Shown here piece by piece: positions 32,311 to 42,215 of a stretch of DNA of 64,000 nt. A program made the translations under genes and the position numbers. The stretch comes from Rhodocollybia butyracea. Taxonomy: Eukaryota; Basidiomycota; Agaricomycetes; Agaricales; Omphalotaceae. How positions within the stretch are numbered: the stretch's first letter is position 1; the number at the start of each line of letters is the position of its first letter. The DNA is taken from positions 1-64,000 of the forward strand of contig JADNRY010000199.1 in assembly GCA_015501585.1 (NCBI GenBank). The letters are read 5' to 3'. The notes below the pieces were generated by a model. That model was not told the DNA's origin. It saw only the letters and a program-made list of their open reading frames with translations, and did no database searches.

Positions 32311-32401
32311 CTCCTAAAGCAACTACGCATACTATTAATAGTTATAGGACAATCATTGTTGCTCGATTGGGAACTCGGTTTAAAAAGGAAACTACATAAA
32401 A

Positions 32402-32517
32402 GTTGCTGAAAGGGATTTGAACCCTCCACTCAAAAATCACTCACAGATCTAGAACAATAGTTTCATTGATCAGCAAATGAGTCATCCGTAGCGCTCTTAC
32501 CACTAGACCATCTAGAA
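32402..32517 (-). tRNA. tRNA-like sequence, probably degenerate or tRNA-derived
   Basis: The minus strand has an A-box-like TGGTCTAGTGGTAAGAGCGC and a B box GGTTCAAATCC with a pairing T-stem (GAGGG/CCCTT). The two are farther apart than in an intronless tRNA, leaving about 40 extra bases. The presumed acceptor halves (TTCTAGA and TCAGCAA) do not pair. The internal promoter boxes are good, but the cloverleaf is not, so a pseudo-tRNA or SINE-like origin is as likely as a working gene. Confidence 0.35.
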
Positions 32518-33249
32518 CAGCATGTTTACTACTATCCTTACTCAAAGCTAAATATGAAGTTCTCCCTTTCTCCCTTTCTTGCCGCTTTCTTGCTAATGGT
32601 AACATCTGTCATTCTCCCTAGCCAGTATCCAGGCAAATAATTTATTGAAGTCCATGTTGCAACATTGGTAAAATTTCTAATCTAGAACAAACTTACTACA
32701 GCATGATAGAAGAATCCTTGTTTCAGCTAAGTACACCATGACGTACTCCTAAATTAAACAAGCGCTCGTGCATTTTCTTCCCACAGTCAGATTCAATATG
32801 CTACATTTACGCTTCAACATCATACACTACATTTACTTATCCTAATACTCAACTATCATACTACAAAATTGTATTAGGAAATTGTAGCTACCATACAAAA
32901 CTTGAAGTAGTCATTCATAAGTGGATAAGTTACGTTGTAAGTGCCGTCTTTGTTTGCACACACTTCAAAAAAAAGGTGTTGTCGCTGCATGAAGTCGCCG
33001 GCAAGCTACGTCCAAGGAGCCCCGGGAGGGGATCACTAGTTGAAAAACATAATAGAATGTACTACAGCATCGACTAATTAGTGCCAGTGTACGTAAGTAT
33101 TATTTCTCAGAGTCATGTAGAAGCCATTTAGCATTAAGTCTGGCCCCCTTGCTGAGTAGCTGTAGCAGCTCCGTGTCTGACTCTAGCAGAGTGTGCGGGA
33201 TACAGGACACATCCCAAAGGATTATCAGTGAGGCTTTGTATGCTGGCTT

Positions 33250-33582
33250 CTATAAATTGGAGATTAGTGCACTACTCAATGTCAATGAGCTAACAAGCAC
33301 CTTGTACAGCACGCGGCCCAAATCACCAAAACAAGGATGATGAATGTCATTCACGTTGTCTTGGGCTTCTTCCCCAAGACCTGTATACACCATCTGGCAC
33401 AGAATTCCGCTAGAGTCTGGCGGCAATAGAGGAAAGCCAGCAGTGAGTCTAAGGCTGCATAGGTGATCAAGCAGATCTTTCGAAAGTACATGGATTTGGT
33501 GGTGTATGGACACCTGTGTCAAGGTCAAAGAGTGCCCTTGATCATAGCGGGCCAGGGGACTGGTGTAATGTGCTCTAGGCAT
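33250..33582 (-). CDS. Unassigned ORF, 110 codons
   Basis: An ATG-initiated frame on the same strand as the downstream end of the KDZ gene (MPRAHYTSPLARYDQGHSLT start). It is mixed hydrophobic and polar with no motif I recognise. It might be an exon of a neighbouring transposon gene. No splice structure could be fixed. The flanks 32520-33249 and 33583-33980 show nothing else. Confidence 0.25.
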   Translation of the reverse strand: MPRAHYTSPLARYDQGHSLTLTQVSIHHQIHVLSKDLLDHLCSLRLTAGFPLLPPDSSGILCQMVYTGLGEEAQDNVNDIHHPCFGDLGRVLYKVLVSSLTLSSALISNL

Positions 33583-33981
33583 TCTACTTGTAGAGGTCTG
33601 GTGAGTTTGGAAGTGTAATCTGCGAGGGGGCTTTTATATCCATTAACTTTAATGTGAAAGAAAAGGAAAGAATTATGACAATAGTTTCCTACCAGGCGCT
33701 CCACATTGCGCTGCGAGTGGGGTTTGAACTTCAGATCACCAAATTACAACAATGAACATAAGTACCTACCATTTCAAGCAAACAATGGTGCCCGGTAGAT
33801 GTCAAGTGAGTTTTAGAGCGGTCTGGGGGTAGTTAAACTTCAGATGATAAACTCATAACAATGGAGTCTTAACAATGAACATACCTACCATTTTAAGCAA
33901 ACAATGGTGTACCTGATCCATCTGGCAATTCCTGGATTAAGAAGGTTTTTTTCGGAAGGTTTTCATGTTTATTGTTACAAA

Positions 33982-36900
33982 CTAAGTAATCCAGTCATTA
34001 CCCTGATGCTCTCGATAATTCTCCAAGATTCTCAAACTATCCAAATGCTCCACAAGAAGTCTGTCAGCTTCTTGCTTGAATTCAACATCATAGTCAAAGC
34101 CAGTCTCCTCTGTGGCCTCAACTCCACTGCCAAGGACATGAATGAACCAAGACATGCGAATATCTTCTTCTGATGGGCCCCACTCTGGCAAGTTATCCCA
34201 GTGGGAACGCCAACAATGCTGCGCTCCCATGCTACAAAAAGTCGACAAAGGTGGTCTTTTCTCACTTGAAGTTGATACTTGATATTGACACCTAAGTCTT
34301 ACCAAACTTTTTAGAATGAGAGTGAAACTAATACATGAATTGACTTGCCTCTGTCAATTGACATTTGAACAACTTGCCATTCCTCATTAAACCACTCCTG
34401 CATTGCGTTGCGCTCCCCAGGATACGGGCCCAGTCTTCTTGACAATGGTCTCAATCTAAAAGTGCGTGAATACCCATATGCACCTTGTCATTGCTCAACC
34501 AAAGCGGAGGAATGGTCTCATCTTCCTCCTCATAGCCAAGACCAATGTCTAACCAAATATCATCATCGACATGAAGGTTAAACAATCCCTCCATCTCGAT
34601 CTTCACTGGTGCGACTGAGTTTCTCGGGGCTTTTTTCTGTTGGATTAGCCTTTGCATGTCATTGCAAAGCTTGTTTTACCAGCGTGCAAGGTCAGCAATA
34701 CTAGGATCCCTCTGTTTGATTAAATCTTGGGTGTGCTCATTAATCCGTTGTTCTATGGCAATATTAGCTCAAATTTACGCGCTCGCAGGTGCTCTCGGAT
34801 ATGAGTCTTGAGCGCACGGGCATTCATCTTCTTCACCAGGAAAGGACTCTTCAGGAGATGCCGACAAAGCTCCTGTCTTGCAGTGATCCCCATGGTACTC
34901 TCCTTCTTGGTTACCTTTGCCCTTGCTTTTGTTAGAACATTTAGGGCTGCCTCTAGCTCAAGTTCCGCTGTTGCAACCTCCCAATGCTCACTCAAAACGT
35001 CGATAATCCTTCTCCTCAGTTCATCGACATGTGCTTGCGCCGTGTCTCGACTCTTGTGCAATCGTATTGCTTCTTTGACTGCGGACTTTCCTTGATTTTT
35101 GGTTTGTCCTGATATGAAAGAAAATGTAAATTATTTCGCAGGAGTAAGAATAAATGAAAGACTTACATGGCAATGGCTTAGTCTGGGCTTTTACCTGTGC
35201 CTTCCATTCATGCCGAAGCACGTCTTCTGGAAAACCAGACTCATGAAGAACTTCTTCAGCTTCTCTCAACTTCACTTCACAAGCGTAAGATTTCCAATGA
35301 AGCCAAGTACCTAACTTAAATAGGTTCTCTTCATTGTAGAGATGTCCACGAGTCCAAGTCTCAACAAGTACTCGCAGGTAAGGTCCGTGGGAAAACTCAC
35401 AAGTATGTGACTCGCAGATCCCAAGACCCGTTTCCCACAGGTCACAAGTCAAGGTTTCCGAGATTTTGCAAGTACTTGCAAGTACTTGTGACTTGTGCAA
35501 AGCATAGTATACATGTATTTTCAGTACAACTTGAGTAATAATTACAACTTACATTGGTCAATAATATCATACTTCCTACTATATAAGTTATTGAGTGCTG
35601 GTACACAGATATTAGGTTGTAGACAGCTCACGGCGTTTAGGCGCTTAAATTGGCGCCTAAACGCCGTGATCTGTCTACAGCTCAAAACTTAGATGTGAGT
35701 ACATATTTACTTCATAACATAGTATGAAATTGTTGTAAACAAGTTAAATACGTGATTTTGTTAGCATTATATACTCTACAAGCAATGTATGCAAGTAAGT
35801 AATGGTAAATACTTCTGTAACACTTGTTTATTAGATGAATCACAAGTACCTGCAAGACTTGCAAGTAATACTTGCATGTCAGTGACCCGTTTCCCACGAG
35901 TCAGCCACGGTCCACAAGTCAGGCCATTTATGCTGCAAGTACTTGCGCTCCGGATCCAAGTATACTTGGATCCGGACTCATGGACATCTCTACTTTGTTG
36001 TTGAACTCAAATTGACTATCGAGGTTGTACATCCAGACATAGTATTATAGAAAATTAGTTAGGTTTATTGAACATACAGACAAAACTCACTCCTGTGACC
36101 CGACCATAGGCAATTAAATGGCTGAGTGTGTGCCAAAGATGTTCCGCCCCTTCACCATAACATAAGCCATACCCAAGACATTTCCGTGGGTGGTAGACTA
36201 TCTGACACGGCCATTGGTGTCTGAAGGCATGGAAAATTGACACTGCAAATGTCATCTGGTTCATGTACGATTTGAGAAAACCCCATTTGTCACAGCTTTG
36301 ATGGAGCTGACAGCCAATGTTGTAGAGTAGCCGAACGAAAAAGTCTGAAGGAAGGTGTTCAAATAACTTCCCGAGCAGCGCTAACACATAGTGCTGTCCC
36401 TCTCCTGCAGTCGTCATGTTCACACTGAACAAAGAACAATCATGTCGACAAAGAAGGGTCATGTTGGCAGCAATGTCAAAGAATTGGGTACTGCCCTTGA
36501 TTCTAGCTTCATCCGCGGCAGTGAAGCTCACTAGACAACCATCGAGCACTGATTTTGGTACCCGTAAAGCGCCCTTGAGATGATTGTCCTGGTCTTCAGA
36601 ATCTTCTGTGGTCTTTTGCCGTTTGCGTTTACACTGGCCGTGCTTTTTGGGGCACATCGCATCCACATGTTGTTTCCATGCATTCACCTCTTCTTCCGGT
36701 ATGAAAAATGTGTTGGGATGAGCACAAGGAGGATCACGACCACCCTTAGCGGAATATTTCTGTGTGAAACATGCATCCACATTGACAACAATGTCTTTAC
36801 TGACAATAAAGATTGATCAGTAATTTGAAGAGAATTAGGGCAATGAAATGCTTACCAACTTCCTCCAAAGCACAGCAGACAATGCGTACAAAGATATTCA

Positions 36901-38072
36901 CTTGGCTGTACCAATGGAGTATACCCCGCATCCGAGGCGGAAGGATCCCACTCTGGATGATTGCTAGAGTTTTCTCTGTTCCGCTTTTGTGACCGGCTTT
37001 CCTCCGCTTCTTTGTCAACCACATCTTCTACACTTACTTTCCTCCTCTTGGGTCTAGCAGCTTCAGTGTCTGAGTCACTTGCAGGCTCTTCAGGCATGGT
37101 AGGAGTCTCCTGGTTGCAGTGAGCAGCTGGGCTCCAGTAGGTCCCAGTCACAGACAAGTTGGGTACCAGGTCAGCATGAACTCCATGGAGGATGTTATTT
37201 ATTCGAGCGGAGGTCATTTCATTGAGGAACATGAACCATTGTAGCGCGGTTGCGAAACGGCGCCTCAAGGGATCATCCCCGGGGAGATGATAACCTTGAG
37301 CAGCAAGGAAATTGGTAGCCGTGCTGCACCAAGCTGTATAGTTAGGAGCTATATGAAGGAAAAGCCGGCAGACAAAATCTAGTACATGGATATCAACAGC
37401 AAGCATTGGGAATATCGGAGAGCATGGGAAGAGGCCGCTACGGACGAGCTGGACTGAGGCTTTGGAGCATTCCGAAGCCCAGAGCTCAATCTGCTCGAAC
37501 TCTGAGTTCTACTGTCAGGTATTATTTCATCATGATGAACCAAGAAAACTTACTTGAAAAATGATATACCCAAATTGAGAGTTTGTGCGCTGTTTGACAA
37601 CAGTCGCATTTCTGTGCTTCTACGTTAGTGACACCTTTGTCCCGTAATGAGCGTGTTTGACGCTGTAGTTCGATATACGTGGGGATGATTAGAGGAATTA
37701 TCTTGCTCATCCAACGCTCCCATTGCCTAAGGCGTTTTGCTCGGTGTTTGGAAGGTGATCCATGTTCACCTCCATCGTAGAATAACTGTTCTCCAAGTGC
37801 TGGAAAAGGCTCTGCGCTTTTGCCTCCAGCACAAGCGATGTCATCTACTAGCTTCACTAGGGGCTCCCCTCGCAATCCAACCTGACCAGGAAGTCGAGGA
37901 GTGCAGGATCTTGTGTCAAGAAAACCCCATTGGGTGGTAGTAACAGGCCGTCGTTGTGAGGTTTGGGCCGTCTTCTCAAAGTCGGTGTTTTGACTGGTCT
38001 AAGTTGGTACACTGCAGCAGTTGGTATGGGTAGGTGCGCTTGGTTCTTCTTTAGACAAGGACAAAGCGACAT
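33982..38072 (-). pseudogene. KDZ-superfamily transposase gene, interrupted
   Basis: Exons on the minus strand start at a possible ATG (38072). Visible introns are 37512-37553 (42 bp) and 36800-36855 (56 bp), both GT-AG. The order is an N-terminal region; a DIHVLDFVCRLFLHIAPN segment; cysteines (LCTHCLLCF, CDCC); then the transposase core with NVDACFTQKY, YNIGCQLHQSCDKWGF, FHAFRHQWPCQIVYHPRKC and HTLSHLIAYGRVTG. After a degraded intron comes NLDSQFEF, cut by a 652-bp MITE, then FKLGTWLHWKSYACEVKL, KAQTKPLP, and a coiled-coil C-terminus. These blocks match my knowledge of Kyakuja-Dileera-Zisupton transposases of agaricomycetes. The core acceptor near 36020 (CTGG where an AG is needed) and the MITE make it inactive. 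Confidence 0.8.
35339..35990. mobile_element. MITE, GATGTCCA family, complete copy inside the KDZ gene
   Basis: The ends are GAGATGTCCACGAGTCC and GGACTCATGGACATCTC with TA on both sides (35337-35338, 35991-35992). It has no ORF. The interior holds a hairpin near 35628-35680: CACGGCGTTTAGGCGC pairs with GCGCCTAAACGCCGTG, about 24 bp of stem with one mismatch. The right arm has the perfect palindrome GGATCCAAGTATACTTGGATCC. It splits coding sequence of the transposase between NNKV and NEENLFKL. Confidence 0.88.
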
Positions 38073-38591
38073 GGTAAGCGGTGAATGAAGGGAAGTGGCG
38101 GACACAACAATTGTTCTAGATTTTGCACCAGTGGCCCAGCTGAGCGAAATTCCATTGTTCACCCAATACAGTTGTTGTTTCCAATCACAATGCCAATAAA
38201 TAAAACCTAACCACCGCAAGAGCATGATTAGTTATAAGATTACAGCTTGAGATAAGCAGCTTATGGTCCAGCTGAAGTGTGGGGCATTGCTATATGGAAA
38301 AACCCTTCTCCCCCCATATAGACCATAGCGGTTTTTAGATGTGCAGCGGTTTTGAGCCAGCGAAAGCTCTCATCAGGGGCTATGCTACCCCGACCATTTG
38401 CATCAACTACCGAGAAAATTACATATATCTACAGATAAAATCCCAAAACAGGACAGCAATACATTTCTATTCTAGGAAAGTCCAAGCAATACATATGGGA
38501 CACAACTCTATCTATGATAAATATATCTACAAGATCTGAAGCATGCAAGAAATACAGCAAGTCTATATCACAAGTAAAAGAAATACATTGA
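38073..38591. other. Spacer between the KDZ and KOW-like genes
   Basis: AT-rich, with a short near-palindrome around CCCCCCATATAG (38315) and no ORF worth calling. Both neighbours lie on the minus strand, so this would hold the 3' end of the KOW-like gene and the promoter of the KDZ gene. Confidence 0.4.
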
Positions 38592-40154
38592 TTAACGGGG
38601 ATTTTTTTCGGCCTGTCCATTCACCAAAGTAAAGCCAGGTGCTGCTCCTCCCTGCTGTAAATGTAGAGTTGACATTATGGTATTACCCTGTGCCTTCTCC
38701 CTATCCGTCTCATGTACCAATGCCAATGCTTGCTTTCTGAGTCGAAGCAAAGGCTCCTGCGCAACAATTGATTCTTTGTGATCCAATGCCTTTCCTTGAA
38801 CCCAGACACATCGGACAACCTGCAATACCCATCTATCATTTTATGGAGCAAGAGGAGCACAAACATAATTCATGCGGCATGTAAGCTTTCCAGTGTGTTG
38901 CCCTTTGCAGATGAGGTATAGGCCATTGGCGGTTGGACTCCCTTTGAGCTTCAAGGACATAGGGCTTGTAGCCAGAGTTTGAGGGTCAATAACATTCGCA
39001 CTTTTACAACCCCCCTTGTGATCACTGCACCCTTGAAGTTCGAGACCTGTTGAAGTATGGTGGAAGGAGATTCTAACATCTTTTTGTTCCATTGGAACCA
39101 AAACGTATATTTCTCTGGAACCGAGTGCTTGGCTTATACAGCAATCCAAGAGCCAGAAGTTCTCCTGGAAAGAATCTTTCCATCAAAGATCAGCAAAGCG
39201 GCAATACAGGCTAGCAGGTGACGGTTGCAATGCCATGCTCTGCGATGATACCAATGCTTGTTGACAGAAGGAATGCTGAGCCTGTTCAGAATGTGTAGGG
39301 ACGTAACCCATCTTGAACTGAAAATAACTATTCTTGGGCATGTTTGATGACCACCTGTCATGAATGAATCTGTGGTCAAGTCTCCTAACATAATCATAAT
39401 CAACACATCCTCATTGTCGTTCGCCATACACATATCCAGACTCAAATTCAATGTCCAGGAGAAGACCGCTAATGCTTTTCGGATTGGGATCCACAGACAC
39501 ATCCTTCACTATACCAGTGCTGAAGTCCTTTAAAGGCCCATGAGTGACTTGGACCTGAACTCCTTGCCAAGGGAGTTGGCCAGTATATGTGCTGAATTCA
39601 TGAAGGTGTCCGTGATTATCCTGTCGGAAAATGTTGAGATAGTCAAACCAGGAAGACTGGACAGTTCCATTGTTGTTATACGAGGCAACGAGAACCTGGA
39701 ATTCTGAACTGCTATCACCCTTTGGGACAACATCCCGCACCTCACCTGAGGCCATAAAGTTGCCCAGGTCAACGTTGACTCGTACACCAAACCAAGGAAG
39801 CGTCACCTTCTAAGAAGGACCAGACTCAGGAGGGGGGAACTCTGAGATAGAGGACACGCGATAACTCATCTGGCATCGGTAATTCTGCAAATGCAGCATG
39901 CACTCCTGCTGGCATTTGGGTGATCAAGCGGAGTTCAGAAACATTGAAGACGAGTAATGCAAACCCTCTGCATAGAACCTGCCAAAAGATTTTGTAGCGT
40001 TTTTTTGAGGAATGGTTGGTGCTGACATTCTAGAGCATCGGTGCAATCATCCTTGAGACACCAAGCTCGGAGTTGGGAATAATACTTGAAATCCTGCCAT
40101 TGCTTAGGAGGTTTCCAAAAATTGACTGACAATGTTCCTTTAGCAGGTCATTTG

Positions 40155-40527
40155 CTTCAGGAAAAGCCGTTTTTGGCCAGGTGACCCCAGAGTGGCTTAA
40201 AGCAAACTAGGTGACCTATGAATCCTATGGCATCTTAGGAATTTGGGCTCGTCCCTTGCCAGTCAAGGCTCTTGAGGATTCCCTAGAGTATCCTAGGCAA
40301 ACCCAGGGCAAGCCTAGGTCTGCCCAGGTTTGCCCAGGTGTTCCCAAAGTTGTCCTGGAGTTTCCCTGGGGCTTCCTAGGATACCCTAGGATACCCTGGG
40401 GAATCCTCAAGAGCCTTGACTGGCAAGGGATGAGCCCAAATTCATAGGATGCCATAGGATTCATAGGTCACATAGTTTTCCTTAGGCCACTCTGAGGTCA
40501 CCTAGGCAAAAATGGCTTTTCCTGATG
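40155..40527. mobile_element. Foldback element, CATCAGG family, copy B (373 bp)
   Basis: The ends are CTTCAGGAAAAGCCG and ATGGCTTTTCCTGATG. It is flanked by TG at 40153-40154 and 40528-40529. Removing the element and one TG rejoins the KOW-like frame on both sides (PLSK, then a TGA, then PAKGTLSVNF), which supports a 2-bp target duplication. Confidence 0.88.
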
Positions 40528-40853
40528 TGGACAAGGGCAAACCGGGAAACTTGATACGAGGAATTAACATGACTAGGGTGGATATGGAGGTGTCTATTGC
40601 GCCATACTCATCATCAATAACTATACCCACATCTTCTTTATACCAACCGTAGGAAGGTGACACCCAGGTACCAAGCGGCAAACTAGTTTGCGTCTGGGTT
40701 GGAGGATTAAATCCTATGTCTGTGATAGTTTTGTATATTGGCATAGTAGAGTCAGGCGCACTCCATGTAGGTGGAGGTGCAGTCTTGACTGGTTCATGCT
40801 TGCAAGACCATGCTCGCTCGTTGGCAAAAGAGATCTTGGAGAAGACATAGGCA

Positions 40854-41565
40854 TCAGGAAAAGCCGTTTTTGCCTAGGTGACCCAGAGTGGCCTAAAGCA
40901 AACTAGGTGACCTATGAATCCTATGGCATCCTAGGAATTTGCATCAGGAAAAGTGTTTTTTTCCTAGGGGACCAAGGGTGGCCTAAGGACAGCTAGGTGA
41001 CCTGTGAATTCTATGTCATCCTAGGATTTGGCACTTGTCTTAAGGGACTCACAGCTTCCCAGGATACCCCAGGACAATTCCAGGACAACTTGGGGAAAAC
41101 CAGGGAAAACTAAGGAAAACACAGTTTTGCCCTGGTCTTCATAGGACTTCCTAGGGAATCCTGGGAAACTGTGAGTTCCTTAAGACAAGTACCAAATCCT
41201 AGGATGCAATGGGGCTCATAGGTCACCTAGTTTTCCTTAGGCCACCCTTGGTCCCCTAGGAAAAAAAACACTTTTCCTGATGTGGGCTTGTCTCTTGCCA
41301 GTCAAGGCTCTTGAGGATTCCCTAGGGTATCCTAGGCAGACCCAGGGCAAGCCTAGGTCTGCCCAGGTTTGCCTAGGTGTTCCCCAGGTGTTCCCCAGGA
41401 GCACCTGGGCAAACCTGGGCAAACCTAGGCTTGCCTAGGGAATCCTCAAGAGCCTTGACTGGCAAGGGATGAGCCCAAATTCCTAGGATGCCATAGGATT
41501 CATAGGTCACCTAGTTTGCTTTAGGCCACTCTAGGGTCACCTAGGCAAAAACGGCTTTTCCTGAT
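40854..41565. mobile_element. Foldback element, CATCAGG family, copy C, split by copy D
   Basis: The outer arms 40854-40941 and 41283-41565 align with copy A in order and orientation. Without D and one TG it is 369 bp, like copy B. It lies between the FKFPT and YVFSK blocks of the KOW-like gene. Its last base is changed (CCTGATT), so its own target duplication is unclear (GG versus AG). Confidence 0.85.
40942..41282. mobile_element. Foldback element D, related subfamily, nested in C (341 bp)
   Basis: The ends are CATCAGGAAAAGTGTTTTT and AAAACACTTTTCCTGATG. Its interior differs from family A-C but has the same style (CCTAGG, CCAGGACAA, TTAGGCCAC). It interrupts copy C in AATTTGGGCTCG, leaving AATTTG on the left and TGGGCTTG on the right, an exact TG duplication judged against uninterrupted copy A. 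Confidence 0.88.
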
Positions 41566-41680
41566 TAGTAGGGAATTTAAACAAGCCCTGGAACAAGAAA
41601 ATCGAATGAAAACTGAGGGAGATATGGCAAAAACAGCAAAAATCACCTCACCAGGGATTTAAAGGACAATGAGGAGTCAC

Positions 41681-42215
41681 CAGCTGCCTCATACACATAA
41701 CTCTTTGAGATGAGGACTGTCATGAATATTGCAAAAAGCTGTAAGTATTTTAGACTTTTGCCCATGTAGTTGCACATTTTCAACAACTGTAACAACTGCA
41801 CAAGTCTGATTGAATGAGTTTAAGAGAAGGAAAAAGCAAGTGATTTCACAAAGGCAAGTTCAAGACGCAAAGCTGACAAAAAATGAAAAAAATTCAAAAG
41901 AGCAAGGAATTTATGATATTAGAAATGTGACTATTGTGGTGAAGGAGGATACATAAGACAATGAAGAAAGAATGTAATTTACAGATAATATGAATAGGGA
42001 CACTAGTTGTTATTTGCTCATGAGGGAGTTCTAGACCTTGGTATGAGAATGTAGATACAAGAGAACCATGTTCATTACAAGCAAGGATGAGTCAATATAG
42101 ACTTGAATTTTTGCTTCAGAGCTACAGTTTTGGTGCAGATCTTGTGGAAAATCCTGGAAGTTTGTTTTGTACAGGAAAGTTAAATGTGGCTACAAGTAAG
42201 ATACAAGTGCTGCAA
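41681..42215. other. Interval without a gene
   Basis: A-rich plus strand. Decayed TPR-type sequence may extend to about 42200 from the gene at 42.2-45.7 kb. Otherwise nothing is recognised. Confidence 0.4.

Larger units (their letters stand above)
38592..41680 (-). pseudogene. KOW-like repeat protein gene, 5'-truncated, with foldback insertions
   Basis: Minus-strand blocks read, in order: SLSFKSL, then an intron (GTGAGG...CCAG), FKFPT, a foldback insertion, YVFSKISFANERAWSC, LPLGTWVSPSYGWYKEDVGI, a second foldback, KGTLSVNFWKPPKQW, LPWFGVRVNVDLGNFMASG, LPWQGVQVQVTHGPLKDFS, and ANGLYLICKGQHTGKL, ending at 38592. The repeated W/F-x-G-V-x-V-x-V pattern followed by G-x-V-x-D-V resembles KOW motifs (Spt5-like RNA polymerase or nucleic-acid-binding folds). 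Nonsense codons (TGA next to the 40155 insert, TAA near 38841) and at least one frameshift break it. Large basidiomycete proteins of this type are often transposon-linked. The name is inferred from pattern, not a search. Confidence 0.5.

Noticed and set aside
31679..41565. Helitron origin for the CATCAGG elements, because of TC-like starts and CTAG motifs
   Set aside because: The elements have full-length inverted symmetry and a 2-bp duplication, neither of which Helitrons have.
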